NCBI GenBank assembly: GCA_014529385.2
Contig: CM043963.1
Span: forward strand, 80,117,412-80,181,411
Direction: 5' to 3'
From: Adiantum capillus-veneris
Lineage: Eukaryota; Streptophyta; Polypodiopsida; Polypodiales; Pteridaceae
DNA: 64,000 nt
Shown here: in pieces, positions 23,739 to 35,172 of the stretch
Layout of the letters: each line of letters begins with the position of its first letter
Numbering within the stretch: the first letter of the stretch is position 1
Program-made: the position numbers and the translations under genes
Notes under the pieces: generated by a model
What the model was told of the DNA's origin: nothing
Database searches by the model: none
Seen by the model: the letters and a program-made list of their open reading frames with translations, nothing else

Positions 23739-24853
23739 TGAGTCGTGCTTGAAGCCCTTGGCGTGGAGGAGCAAAGTGGAGGAGAAGAACCTCATAGCCG
23801 GGGTTGCTTTCCCACTCCCTAGTCGCTGCCCATCGCTGCCTCTTGTGTATTAAAACATTGCTGTGCAACGGCGCCAAAAGCACTCCTTGCTAGCGTTTTC
23901 AAAATACGCTGTGTTTAAGAGCTCCCTCCCCTCATCAACCGCCCTCTACTCCCTTGGTCCTCCTGCGTTTCAAAATGCTATGAGCTAGGGGTAGCTTGTA
24001 CATTTGGGCCACAGAGAGGGTTGGGGCGGAAAAGCGGGGTGAGGAGATTGGATCCCAAAGCGGGATGGAAAAGGTCCTTTTGAGGAGCCATTTGGGAGTG
24101 GCTTCGTGCCAACCTTGTGGCCATTTCCAAAGTGCTTTGTGGCGATTGAGGAGAAGCACTTTTGGACAAAAGAGAGGGAGGAAGTCTTCGCTTGGAAGCA
24201 GGGATTTTTGGAGTTTGGAGCTGAAGAGCGGGACAATGGATTTGGCAGAGCCGTTTGGGAGTAGCAAAGAAGTGGACGTGGCTTGAGAATTTAATCGGAT
24301 TCATGCGGCCATTTTTTGGGAGTGCGAGAAGGTACCAGATTACGAGATTTTGTAACTTCAACATGGGTCCCTCTTGCTTGAGCGCCCGCGACGACAATGA
24401 CCAAAACCAACAAGTGGCTATGGATAGCGGATTCACCATCTAGTTAGCGGCCTATGCACCGGCACTTCTCAAGGAAACTGGCAAGTTGTTTGGCTCGAGA
24501 TTGTGAAGCCAAAAGCAAATGTACGAGCTCGCTAGAGGACAACGACAAAGGCAAGCTTGAAAGGGATGGCAGTACTAGTACTCAGCTAGCTACCTCGATA
24601 CCCACGAGGTCCGACAACCATTGTTATACATGTGACAAGACTCTTTGTTTGGTTCGGGAGTTTGAAGCCAAAGGAAAAAGCAGGAACTCACAGATAGACA
24701 AAGACAAAGGCAAGCTGGACAGAGATTACGATATAAAGATTTGACAGAGGAGATCGGCATGGCACATGTGGCGGCGGCCATAGTGGCCTCGACGTCAAAA
24801 GCTAGGTTTAAGCTTCAAATTTCACTTCAAATTTCTAGTTTTGGCAGAGAGGG
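23739..24853 (+). other. Internal region of non-autonomous LTR element
   Basis: About 1.1 kb. The part 24470-24840 recurs, changed, at 46120-46290. Open frames on either strand (such as 23978-24439 minus) are not supported by any family. It ends with a purine-rich ggcagagaggg before the 3' LTR. Confidence 0.6.
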
Positions 24854-25043
24854 TCTTAAGAGTTTTGGCATCTCAAGTGAACTGCCCAATGTGATCCCAT
24901 CATTTAGTTTGGCTTTTAGGTATTTATTTTTACTTATTTGTCAAAGTCTGGGTAGGGCAATTTATTGAGGTTGCTATATAAGCAACCCCTTCCCTCCATT
25001 GTACACATTCAGTTATTCATTGCTAAGGTTGATTGGTTCAAGA

Positions 25044-25076
<33 letters not shown>
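24854..25076 (+). repeat. 3' LTR, first part, ending in (CT)n
   Basis: Matches 23424-23668. It breaks off inside the (CT)n tract at 25046-25076, and the rest is found at 28251-28371. Confidence 0.88.
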
Positions 25077-25080
<4 letters not shown>

Positions 25081-25164
25081 CAGGTCTTGAGTTTCAACTC
25101 CTTGTCGGCTAGATCTTTAAGGTCTCTTGGGATAGTTTCCTACAACGTTAAAACTCTCTTCTTC
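25081..25164 (+). repeat. SINE-like unit, 5'-truncated copy
   Basis: This 84-base stretch is nearly identical to 25276-25358: the ggtcttgagtt start, a gtcggctagatctttaagg middle and the cgttaaaactctcttcttct end. Confidence 0.6.
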
Positions 25165-25204
25165 TCGGGTGTGTGCGTCTGTGTATGTGTGTGCGCTAAT
25201 AAAA

Positions 25205-25390
25205 AGAGGAAAATGGTATAACCTTTCTATCACACAAGTGTGGTAGATTGGTTATGCCATTTCCCTCTTGAATTACAGGTCTTGAGTTCAACTCCTCGTC
25301 GGCTAGATCTTTAAGGTCTCTTGGGATAGTTTCCTACGACGTTAAAACTCTCTTCTTCTTCTTCTCTTTTCTCTCTCTCTCTCTCTCTCT
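25205..25390 (+). mobile_element. SINE-like element ending in (CT)n
   Basis: The sequence gagttcaactcc near 25285 resembles the B box of a tRNA-type RNA polymerase III promoter, with a possible A box near 25240-25255 (tggttatgcc). The 3' end is cttctt repeats grading into (CT)n at 25371-25390. It has no coding capacity. The classification rests on the B-box-like motif and the repeated copy, so it is moderate. Confidence 0.45.
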
Positions 25391-28243
25391 ATAAATCGTT
25401 AAAACTGTGGAGGAGATTACTACTCTATTGACTGAGATCTTGCATGGGGCAACAACAGAGGCATACCCACATACTCGACTAGATCAGAGAAGACGTTCTG
25501 GGAGCATACCTCAAAATAGTTGGTATGATGATGAGTGCAGAGAGATGAGAGCTCAAATTCAGCGCGAGCTTGTACTTGGGGTGATCACATATAAACAGTC
25601 TCGGATTGCTCTTCGGCGTCTAGTACGACGGAAGAAGCGGGCCTTTTTAGCCCAGTTGGAACATGATTTGTATCAGCTCTTTTTGAGTCGAGATTCAGGG
25701 GAGGCCTGGCGTTTCTTCCATGAGCACTCCCCCCCTCCAGTGATTACTTCTCCCGAAATTTGGGGTCAATATGCAGCATCATTATATACAGTACCGGGGC
25801 AACCGCCTCTACCAGGCCCCCCATAGCCATGCCCAGACACCAGTACCTTCTTTACCACTGAGATGGTGAAGAAGGCCATTGACAGGATGAAGACTAGGAG
25901 AGCATATGATCATGATGGTTTGGTGGCAGAGCACTTATACATGCTAGAGATTTATTGTCAGAGGTTCTTGCGCGGTTGTTTAACCGGGTCATGTGTGAGG
26001 GACTGCCCAGGTCTTGGAGTTTATCTACTATTGTACCTCTCTTTAAAGCAGGGGATCCCAAGGTACCAGGGAATTACCGTACTATTATGGTAGGGCACAC
26101 ATTAGCACGGTTGTATGCGTCCATCCTGGAGCAGCAACTGAGTAAATGGGCAGAAAATGAGGGCATACGAGCAGCAGGACAGGTTGGATTCAGGAGGGGT
26201 TTCTCCACCTTGGACCATATTCTTACACTCAGAGCCATTATTGAGGAGGGTAGGGCACATGGGAGACGGATGTATCGTTGCTTTGTGGATTTCCGCAAAG
26301 CATTCGACATAGTACCGAGAGCCAGATTGATGCGCAGGTTACAAGAGTTGAGAGTGCCCACATAGATCATTTGGGGGATCATGGCTTTATACGGCTCAGT
26401 GATTGGCCACATACGCACTCCCGAGGGGATTTCTGACATTGTGCATTCCACTATTGGTGTGAAGCAGGGGTGTCCTCTGTCCCCTACACTATTTGGTATG
26501 TATGTAGATGAGGTTTCTGACTACATTGACAGAGAAGGTGACAGAGGTGCTCAGCTAGCAGGGACATGGATCCCTTTGTTACTATATGCTGATGATATTG
26601 TGTTGATATCAGAGTCACCAGAGGGCATGCAGAGATAGTTCGATGCATTACACAGCTTTGCGGAGGATAGTAGATTGTCTGTGAACCTTGGTAAAACCAA
26701 GGTTATGGTGTTTAACACTACTCCGCAGTGGGTCAGGAGATCGGCACCTACACTCGTATATGGTCAGGACACTGTGGAATACACAGATGCATATACAAAT
26801 CTTGGGGTGGTATTCTCGGGACCGAGGTTTTCTCTAAGGAGAGCAGCAGAGACTAGACTGTCTAGAGCATATGCAGCACTGGGAGGGCTAGAGAGGATGT
26901 GTTCGCAGGTTCAGTTTTAGGAACCACAAACAAAGCTATGGCTCTTTGATACTTTGGTTACTTCAGCTATGCTTTATGGGGTACAGGTGTGGGGACCATA
27001 TGTGGATCATGACAGGTGGAGGAACATGGAGAGGCCCTTGGTATCTATGATCTCTCGGATGATTAGAGCCAAGTCCTCTATACCACATGCGATTATTCGA
27101 GCGGAGCTAGCAGCCCCTCCTATAGAGATTGAGGCTATTACGAGATCAGTGTCCTTTTTGCACAACCTATGGGATACACGTGGAGGCAGATACGCTAGAT
27201 TGGCTCTGGAGTCTTCTAGACAATTAGCGACGCAGGGAGACACATCATGTTGATATGCGCAGATGACCTCTTGGTTTCAGAGGCATGGTTTCAGCTTACA
27301 TAGACTGCCTCCTTTTCAGTATTCCCTGGATGCACCTTCACTACAAGTCACACGGACGGAGATCACTAGACTTATTCGTCAGGATCTTATACAGTTGGAC
27401 ACCAAGAGGACATGGGTAGAGCTAGTGCAGGAGTTGGACACGAAGATGGCTTTCTACAAGGAGCATCTTCTCCAACTCTCGGGAGATGGGTTTGTGATTC
27501 GTCCGAGCTACATGGACACTCATCTGTCTCATAGTTTGCGATGCGCTATAGGTCAGATTTGCACATCCTCGCACCATTTGGAGATTGAGACGGGCAGATT
27601 CAGAGGGATACCACCGGAGAGCAGGATATGTAAATTATGCGGTACAGAGCCAGAGACAGAGTTACGTTACATATGCCACTGCAATGTGTATTATGAGATA
27701 CGAGGGCGCTTCCATTGCTTATTCAGGGAGGGCTTTGGACCCCTAGATAGAGTCATGAAGTATGAGGATCAGAGATGCCTTGGCTTATATCTACTTGAGC
27801 TACAACGGCATAGGGATAGTCTGTTGAGGAAACATGGGATACGACAGTCACAGAGACTGATCACAGATTTCTTTGGATCGGGAAAGCCAGGAGAGCAGCC
27901 GCCAGCGCAGAGTTGTGCCCGCGTGCATACCAGAGGCACCCTCATTGACAGGGCGATTGAGCTTGGGAGATCGAGGCGACCACGACCGAGACACAGGAGC
28001 ACACTTCATCGATGGAGACTTCAGCAGAGGATCAGGGACATCCTAGCACGACATCTGGAGTGTCATTGAGAACTTACTCTACACTTCATTTTCACTGTCA
28101 CTACTCACTTCTCATTTTTATTTTTTGCATTCAGTACCTTTGTACTTTTGTATTCAGACATTGTACTAGTTTCACCACTTTGTATCAGCTGGTCTCATAG
28201 GTCATTTTGGCCTTTTGAAGACGTTAATATATCATATCATATC

Positions 28244-28250
<7 letters not shown>
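25391..28250 (+). mobile_element. LINE A, 5'-truncated, inserted in (CT)n
   Basis: A non-LTR retrotransposon beginning in the endonuclease-RT linker and running to its 3' end. It starts right after (CT)n at 25371-25390 and ends right before (CT)n at 28251-28318. The 3' end reads ccttttgaagacgttaatat, then four ATATC-type units. The same 3' end is seen at 49740-49769 and, in reverse, 38140-38185. Confidence 0.9.
25407..28069 (+). pseudogene. LINE A reverse transcriptase
   Basis: The order is linker (QNSWYDDECRE, LARLEHDLYQLFLSRD-like), RT motif A FVDFRKAFD (about 26284), motif B GVKQGCPLSPTLFGMYVDE (about 26457), motif C LLYADDIVLIS with both catalytic Asp residues (about 26577), then VNLGKTKVMVF. 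After a long C-terminal domain comes the CKLC...H...C zinc motif (CKLCGTEPETELRYICHC, about 27629). One frame change near 25950 and in-frame stops (near 25824, 26363, 26636, 26918 and 27251) inactivate it. The endonuclease domain is absent through 5' truncation. This is a different LINE lineage from the L1-like element at 41547-45640; I do not assign a clade. Confidence 0.9.

Positions 28251-28318
<68 letters not shown>
28251..28318. repeat. (CT)n at LINE A 3' junction
   Basis: About 34 CT units. To its right the LTR sequence resumes, so at least part of this run belongs to the target. Confidence 0.95.
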
Positions 28319-28323
<5 letters not shown>

Positions 28324-28371
28324 GTGCTCACTCCCCTTGGTCTCTACGCTTCCGCATCGTCGACTTTGACA
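28319..28371 (+). repeat. 3' LTR, second part
   Basis: Matches 23682-23726 (tgctcactccccttggtctc onward) and ends CTTTGACA before the TTTCC target copy. Confidence 0.88.
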
Positions 28372-28376
28372 TTTCC
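28372..28376. repeat. Target duplication TTTCC, right
   Basis: Pairs with 23419-23423. Confidence 0.85.
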
Positions 28377-29219
28377 GAGGTTAGAGTCTCTTATATGCAT
28401 GAGGTGAGACCCTTGTTCCTAGATTTTTTGGGGTTAGAGTCTCTTAAACTTGTAGTTTTCCGAGTTTTTTTCTAGCCGGGGACTAGTTTTGGACCCTTGC
28501 CGGTTTATCACTTCTCTTAAGTGGTGTGCCATATCTATCTAGGCACCCCCAATTTATTGGGTCGTTGGATATATGGTGAGTCGGGCAACATGGAAGGGTC
28601 CCTATATAGGGACCCCCCCCCCCCCCCCCCCGCGACCATTCTAGTTCAGTGCAAATTGCCAACGTTTACAGTCTCATGCTCTCTCATCATTTTCTCATTG
28701 CACTCTCACTCCTCTCTCTAGCTTGCAGGTGGTGTTGCCCTAGGCAATGCCGCTTGAGCTCTCGTCGTAATTCACGCTTAGCCTGCACATGAGAAATAAG
28801 ACATAAAGAATGGAGACCTTTCTCACTGCGGATGACCACGGGAGAGGAACCTTCCGGTGAGAAAGTGAGCATGTTTGCTTTCTAATCAAAGAGTGGAGCA
28901 TGCTCACGAAACCATTTAATACCGAAAATCATATCACATCTTGAGAGAGGAGAAACAACAAATTTTTGATGGAAAGATGCCTGTTGAATAGAGACAGACT
29001 AACACACTAGGACATTATGCTCCTATCTTCGTCGCTATGTCTTGGATACCCTTAAGGCATATCTCCTCATCATGAAGGAAGATTGGCATCAGATACATTA
29101 AGATCTAGATCTTGAGTACCAAGATCTACTTGCCTTGTATGCAGATAAGGAAGAAGTTGGAGAAAGGATCCATAACCCTCTTCTGCATTTGCGTTTGCAT
29201 GTAGCGTGCATCCACTTCC
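28377..29219. other. Sequence without recognisable gene
   Basis: Contains a 20-base palindrome next to a C19 run (28596-28631). Short open frames are not supported. Confidence 0.4.
28596..28631. repeat. Perfect palindrome centred on TATA, followed by poly(C)
   Basis: GGGTCCCTAT reads into ATAGGGACCC, then C continues to 28631. Confidence 0.85.
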
Positions 29220-29525
29220 GTCGACAAGGCACTTATATATTGACAGAGACACTACAGGATGCAGTAGCAGAGGCATACCCACACACTGAGCCTGGCCAAC
29301 GACGATGTTCTCGGAGCATACCCCAGAATAGCTGGTATGATGAGGAGTGCAGAGAGACCAAAGCCCGACTTCAGAGGAAGGTACTTCTAGGAGTCATTAC
29401 TCACAGGCAGTCACGGATTGCTTCTTGGCGATTGGTACGACGGAACAAGAGGGCGTTTCTAGCTCGACTAGAGCAAGATTTATATCAGTTGTTTTTGAAC
29501 AAAGATTCAAGCGAGGCATTTTGGG
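29220..29525 (+). pseudogene. LINE linker fragment
   Basis: The frame carries QNSWYDEECRE and LEQDLYQLFLNKDSSEAF, matching the start of LINE A (25495-25700). It stops before the RT core, so it is a small piece of the same family. Confidence 0.8.
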
Positions 29526-30252
29526 CCTGGCCTTCTTCGTGTATATGCTTAACAGCTCAGCTGAAATTCTTGTTACTTTTCTCACTTACATAATTTTGCC
29601 TGCAATTATGGGGGAAAAAAGGTAGGATTCCACATGTCTGGTTGAACAAGCTCAAATATTTTTGATGATGTGTGTGAAGCCTCCTTATGGAAAGATAGAC
29701 GATGCTGTTTGCATCAGTACCACATACACATGCCACATAGCAAAGGTTAAAGTATAGAGAGAATGTTGTGTGATTTTAGTGGAGAAAGCAAAGATGAACA
29801 CGCTTTTCATGGAGAGAAGGAACATTTTGTATATAATAGGGAGAAGGTGTGCTTACCTTCGAGAAAAAAAAATGCTTGCTTTGCTTGGAGTATTCTCACC
29901 AAGACATCTGATACTAGATAGAGTAACTTTATGTAGTTTGTGTAAGAAACAAAGGGCTCATTAATGGCCTTGTATCTGTTTTTTGAACTGTGGAAATAGA
30001 GATGTTTACTTGGGGGCATGTGAAAGTTTCCAGGCTTAGGATGGGCTGGCTATTCTGGCTCTTAGTGTCTTGTGTTCAAGCAAGTTAATTTAGGCTCCTT
30101 AACCTTATATAACTGGTCTAGGTTAAATAGTGGTTGTTTTGGCCAAATTTCCTGTGAAGGTTTGTTGTGAGTGTTGTTATCTTCAGTCTAGGATTTTTTG
30201 GTTTCCAGTTACAACTATTTAGGTGTTGAGGTGTTTCAGGTGTTCTTGCAAG
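29526..30252 (+). other. Upstream region of the COAD gene
   Basis: No coding family recognised. Promoter elements cannot be placed reliably. A possible splice acceptor lies just before the start codon (cttgcaag at 30245-30252), so a 5'-UTR intron is possible. Confidence 0.35.
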
Positions 30253-30378
30253 ATGGGGGAGGAACTGGAGTTCAATACTTGTGAGGATGGGCTTCCTATA
30301 CAGGCAGTTGTCTATGAGTCTGTTGTTCTTGGGGGAACGTTTGATCACCTTCATGGAGGCCATGAAAGCCTTCTTAAG
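30253..30378 (+). CDS. COAD: Phosphopantetheine adenylyltransferase, exon 1
   Basis: Exon of 42 complete codons from ATG at 30253, ending in the donor AAG|gtagaa. It contains VLGGTFDHLHGGHESLL, the nucleotidyltransferase signature with the (H/T)xGH motif that binds ATP. The enzyme transfers AMP from ATP to 4'-phosphopantetheine, giving dephospho-CoA, the fourth step of CoA synthesis. Plant enzymes are single-domain proteins of under 200 residues. I chose this ATG because the frame upstream carries no family similarity. About 25 residues precede the signature, slightly more than usual. It is the only recognisable host metabolic gene in the window. Confidence 0.85.
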
Positions 30379-30456
30379 GTAGAATCTCATGGTGTTTTTA
30401 AGTTAGTAAAAAAGGTTTAAGTGATATAGCTACATTTTTTTTTGGAAATTTTGTAG

Positions 30457-30528
30457 GCTGCTGCAAACTTGGCCAGAAAACGTGTGGTAGTGGGGATAAC
30501 CACAGGAGAGATGCTTGAAAAGAAAGCA
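30457..30528 (+). CDS. COAD: Phosphopantetheine adenylyltransferase, exon 2
   Basis: 24 codons between acceptor ttgtag and donor gttaag, in phase 0 on both sides. It encodes AAANLARKRVVVGITTGEML, the strand-helix segment that follows the HxGH helix in this family (LA-R-VVG-T-G-ML pattern). Intron 1 is 78 bases (30379-30456). Confidence 0.85.
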
Positions 30529-31289
30529 GTTAAGTTCATTTGCTCAGCTTTCATTAGTTAAAGCTTAATTTTTGTAGCATGCATTGTTGTGAGGTATAGA
30601 CTGGGAAGTCCTATTTTTTACTGTATCAGGTGTAACTTCATGCATTTGCTGCAAAGCTTATTTTTTAACTTTTTAGAAGTTTAGGAACTCAGAGGAAGAC
30701 CTTCCTGTGAATACATGCTCTTGTGTGCGTGTATGTGAGCTTATTATGATATGGAGATCGACGCCCACTACTTGGTAATGATGATGTCAGTGGAAATGTC
30801 ATTGTTTCGAGTCAATACTACGCACAATGGAGCTAACGGCTGCTTAGTATGGAAAATTACTGTTAGTACCTAATAAACACCAAAATGTGGTTGTGAATTC
30901 ATCACACAAGATCCTAACAAAATTTCACCTAGATGGGTGCAATCAAACTCAAAAAAGCTCAAATCAGAATGAGTGAAAGGTTAGCAAGTGGAATACTTGG
31001 TGACTAGGGGCTGAGAACAGCCAAGACTCTACGAGACTCAAGTGGTCCAAGGTGTGATGAATTCTTCGTTGGGCCATCCTTGAGATGATTTTCCAGAACA
31101 AATGTACAGAATGTGGTCAGTGGCATATGCGGGTCATCAAAGGTGGCATGTCTTTCAAATCAGCTTTTTATCAATGTCAATCATGACCGAGAGAGTTATA
31201 TCTGTAAATTCCTTAATTTTACTTTCTCAGCAAAGGAATTTGGTCTCGTCAAGGGGCTCTCCCTGTGTCTGTGCATCTCCAATAAAAAT

Positions 31290-33362
31290 AGCCCAAGGCA
31301 TCTCTGATCCTGATACCTCATAACTTTGGCTAGTGGTCCAAAACCCTCTCTGAATAGGTAGTGGAAATGGCCTCGTATCTCATAATAGATTGGGGAGTGA
31401 TATGTGATGTAACTCTGTCTCTGGCTCTATATGGCATAACTGACAACTCCTGGCCTCTGCTGGTACTCCTCTATATCTACCAGCCTCAATCTGTAACTGA
31501 TGTGATGATGTGTGCATCTGTCCAATAACACATCGTAATCCATGGGATAGATGAGTGTCCATGTAGGCGAGTCTGGTCACAAAACCATCCTCTGTAAGCT
31601 CAAGGAGATGCTCTCTGTAGAAAGCCATCTTCGTGCCAAGCACACGCATAGGCTGTATCCATGTCCTCCTAGTATCGTCTAACTGAATAAAGTCCTGTCT
31701 GATGAGCCGAGTGATCTCCGTCCGTGTGAGAGACAAGGAGGGTGTGTCCAACGAATACTGGAAAGGGGGTAATCTATCCATGTCAAAACCATGCAGCTTG
31801 AACCAAGCTGTCATCTATGCATACCAACAAGAGGTGTCTCCCTGTGAGGCAAGCGGTCGAGAAGACTCCAAAGCTAGATGGGCATATCTGTCTCTGGGGA
31901 GATCCCAGATACTGTGTATGAAAGAAAAGGATCTGGTAAGTGCCTCGATGACCAGTGGGGGAGCAGCGAGCTCTGCACGGATAATCTCATGCGGTACAGA
32001 GCCCTTGGCCCTAATCATCCGAGAAATCATAGAGACCAGAGGCCTCTCCATGCACTTCCATCCATGAGTACTGCCAGCCCGCAGCTATGAGGGTCCACTG
32101 ATGGCCCCCATATGTGCACCCCATAAAGCATAGCTGATGTGACCAAAGTATTGAAAAGCCATAGTTTCGTTCGAGGTTCTTGAAACTGAACCTGCGAACA
32201 CATCCTCTCCATCTTCCCTAAAGCCGCATATGCTCTCGTTAGCCTAGTCTCTGCTGCTCTCCTCAAAGAAAACATTGGGCCACTAAAGACCACACCAAGG
32301 TAAGTGTAAGCATCTGCATACTCCACCGTCTCCTGACCATATGCAAAGGTAGGTGCAAATCGCCCGACCCACCATGGTGTGGTGTTGAACACCATAACCT
32401 TGATCTTGCCAAGGTTCACCGATAAGCCGCTATCACTAGCAAATGTGTGCAATGTATCCAAATGTCGCTGCATTCCCTCCGGTGAATCAAGATCGACACA
32501 ATATCATATGCATATAGTAGCAATGAGATCCAAGTCCCTGCTAACTGTGCTTCTCTGTCGCCTCCCCTCTCAATGTAATCTAAAACCTCATCCACATAAA
32601 TACCAAATAAAGTAAGGGAGAGTGGACGACCCTGTTTCACCCCAATAGTGGAGTGAAAAAGCTCAGACACCCCCTTGGGAGTGCGGACTTGACCCACAAC
32701 TGTCTTGTATAGGGCCATGATCCCCCAAATCAGCTCTGTGGGTACACCCATCTCCTGTAACTTGCGCATCAGTCGAGCTCTAGGGACTGTGTCAAATGCT
32801 TTGGGGAAATCCACAAAAGTATAGTAAATCCTCCTACCATGTGATCTGCCCTCCTCAATAATAGCTCTGAGTGTCAATATGTGATCAAGAGTAGAAAAAC
32901 CTCTGTTGAAACCTGCCTGTCCTGATGCTCGTATGCCTGCTCTCTCTGCGCATCTACTCAATTGCTGCTCCAGAATAGATGCACATAACCTAGCCAGTGT
33001 GTGCCCAATCATAATGGTGCGATATTTCCTGTGCATCATTGGATCTCCTGCCTTCAAAATAGGCACAACAATCGACATACTCCAAGTATCAGGAAAACCC
33101 TCACATGGCTCGATTGAACATCAATGCAAGAAGTTCTGCAAGCATATCTCGGGCATGTATAAAGTGCTCCGTCACCAATTCATAATGATTGTATGCTCTC
33201 CTAGTCCTCCTCTTGTCAATAGCTTTCTTCACCGTCTCAACGGTAAAGAAAATGTATGTCTCTGGACATGGTATCGGGGGGTCTGGTAAAGGTGGTTGTC
33301 CCAGAATTGTGTAAAGAGATGCTGCATACTCACCCCAAGTCTCAGTGGATGTGATAGCCGGT
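31290..33362 (-). pseudogene. LINE C reverse transcriptase
   Basis: Same order as LINE A: FVDFPKAFDTVPR (motif A), GVKQGRPLSLTLFGIYVDE (motif B with changes), then LLYAYDIVSI. Here the catalytic pair is damaged (YADD read as YAYD). VNLGKIKVMVF and the C-terminal CQLCHIEPETELHH zinc motif follow. Frames change at least four times between 33101 and 31815. The N-terminal linker present in LINE A before ITSTETWGEYAASLY is missing where the LTR element lies. Confidence 0.88.
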
Positions 33363-33529
33363 TGTAACAAACTGTTGACGTGTCAAAGCCTAAAGAATGG
33401 AGTCAACTTACAGATGCTCGTTGAGGGGCCTAAACCCTAAGAAGAACAAGTAATAGAAGAAGAAGTCCTACCTACTTATGGGGACCCCGTCCGATGGGGC
33501 CCCAAGTGACATAAGGAAAATAAAGCAGG

Positions 33530-33578
<49 letters not shown>

Positions 33579-33961
33579 AGAAATTGCGTAGCTGCTGAGA
33601 TGTGGCAGATTTTCGAAAATCACGCTGGTTGATGTTGTGGCAGTTTTATGGATTTCCGCGATTTACGCTGGCAGCTTTTGGCATTGCTTTTTGGACCAGA
33701 AGCTCTTTAGATATGAGGTTAGGGCTCATTATCTGGCATGTTTCCTGGAGAAGGTGCAGAGTCTGGAGTACCGGCTTGTACTATGTTGATGCAATATAAA
33801 GAAATACTGAAAGAGGCACCAAGGTTTGGGGCCAATACTCTCTGGGGTAAAATTCCGCCACTCCGTGTTGCGTGTCGTCTCTCTGTTCAGTTGTTATTGA
33901 AGTGCTAAAAGTCTGTTCAGTCTATTCTTTTCTATTGGCACGTGGTGCCTGTCTTGTGACA
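33363..33961 (+). repeat. 5' LTR
   Basis: 599 bases with a (CA)n run at 33532-33577 and the motif aagaaatactgaaag...ggggccaa near 33802-33836, which is shared with other LTRs here. Confidence 0.85.
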
Positions 33962-33962
33962 G

Positions 33963-33974
33963 TGGTATCAGAGC
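33963..33974 (+). promoter_or_regulatory. Primer binding site
   Basis: TGGTATCAGAGC one base after the LTR end TTGTGACA. Confidence 0.88.
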
Positions 33975-34179
33975 ATTAGGCATGTGCTTTTCTGAAAGCA
34001 TACCGGTCCTACAAAAGAGCAGACAGAGCTATTCTTCGAGGTATCTTCGGCCTCCAACCCGGACTTATTAGCCACTCCCATCCTTACGTCATCGCGCATC
34101 GCGCGCGCTCCCGTCTTCACCGCTCATGTCTTACATGGCATAAGCCATAAAGATCACTTATAAGAGAAGGATCCAAGAT

Positions 34180-34545
34180 TTGTTTCGAGGCAGTGCTTTT
34201 CTCAGAGGCAGTGCTATGCAGATGTTGATAGCTACCAAGCAGCATACTCCAAGTACTTGGCAAGCTTTCAAGAAAATTTTTGCCCGAAGTTATATGGTTT
34301 CTGATATCTTCCTTCAAAGTGCAACTTTTGGCAGAGTGGGGTATCCTGAAATGCTTGCCATGGAAACCCTAGCAGATTATATCTTGAAATTTCTCGACAT
34401 CTCTCAGTAGATGTCTCTTCATGAGCAGATGACCTTGGAGATCCAGTGCGATTGCTATCTTAGGACTACCATCGCCGCCAAAGAAGCACTGTTTGTCCAA
34501 GAGCTGATGGACCATGCTGTACTCGACCACGACCCTATGGAATGG
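34180..34545 (+). pseudogene. Gypsy-type Gag remnant
   Basis: STWQAFKKIFARSYMVSD aligns by eye with STWIYFKQIFAAAWLCDD in the Gag of the Gypsy element at 61000. A stop at 34408 and loss of everything after about 34545 make it non-functional. There is no zinc knuckle and no pol. Confidence 0.6.
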
Positions 34546-34809
34546 ACCTAACCCTAAATTTTTTGGTGTAGGTTTCAGGATGGAAAGTCAATCGACTTTT
34601 CGAGCACGATTGATGTCGAGATTGCTTTTTAAGTTTGAAATCTGTTTGAGACCTTTTTTGGTGATCTTGTTTGAAATGGATGGTATCTGTTTTGAACCTG
34701 TTTTGGTGCCGATTTGAAATGTTTGACTCTGGTTTTTAATATTGGTTTCATTGATTGGTGATTTTACTCTCGGGTGGAGAAGTGAGAAATTATGTTTGAG
34801 AATGCTCGT

Positions 34810-35172
34810 TCATACTCATGGCCCAGACCCTTGTGGTTATTTGCGGGGGGAGTATTGAATGATTGAAAAGTGTTGTTTTTACTCATGGCCCGGACTCTTG
34901 TGGTTATTTACAGGGGGGAGTATTGTTGTTGTTACTCATGGCCCGGACCTGCATGGTTATTTACGGGGGCAGTATTAAGAAGTCTGAGTAGTGGTTACTC
35001 TCAACACCTCCAAACGACGCAGGCTGCGGTCTGGGGGCGCTTGGTTGTAAAAAGCTTCTATCTCTCATGGCCCGGACCTTTTTAGCTTATTTGCTGGAGG
35101 AGTGATGAGGGAGTCGTTGAACAGCTCATGGTCCGAACCTGGATGGTTATTTGCGGGGGGAGTGTTCATTGG
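34810..35172 (+). repeat. Degenerate tandem repeat, five units
   Basis: Units with ctcatggcccggacc followed by ggttattt and a G-rich ggggggagt start near 34817, 34885, 34937, 35068 and 35128. Spacing is irregular (about 50-130 bases). Each unit ends in a purine tract resembling plus-strand priming sites. Confidence 0.75.

Larger units (their letters stand above)
23424..28371 (+). mobile_element. LTR element with nested SINE-like units and LINE
   Basis: The outer target duplication is TTTCC at 23419-23423 and 28372-28376. The 5' LTR is 23424-23726 and the primer site 23727-23738. The 3' LTR is split: 24854-25076 up to its (CT)n, then 28251-28371 from a (CT)n to the end. The 3.2 kb in between is later insertion. 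The internal part (23739-24853) has no intact gene. Confidence 0.88.

Noticed and set aside
23978-24439. Minus-strand frame of 153 codons in the 23424 LTR element
   Set aside because: Antisense to the element, no family match, and the related copy near 46120-46290 does not support it.
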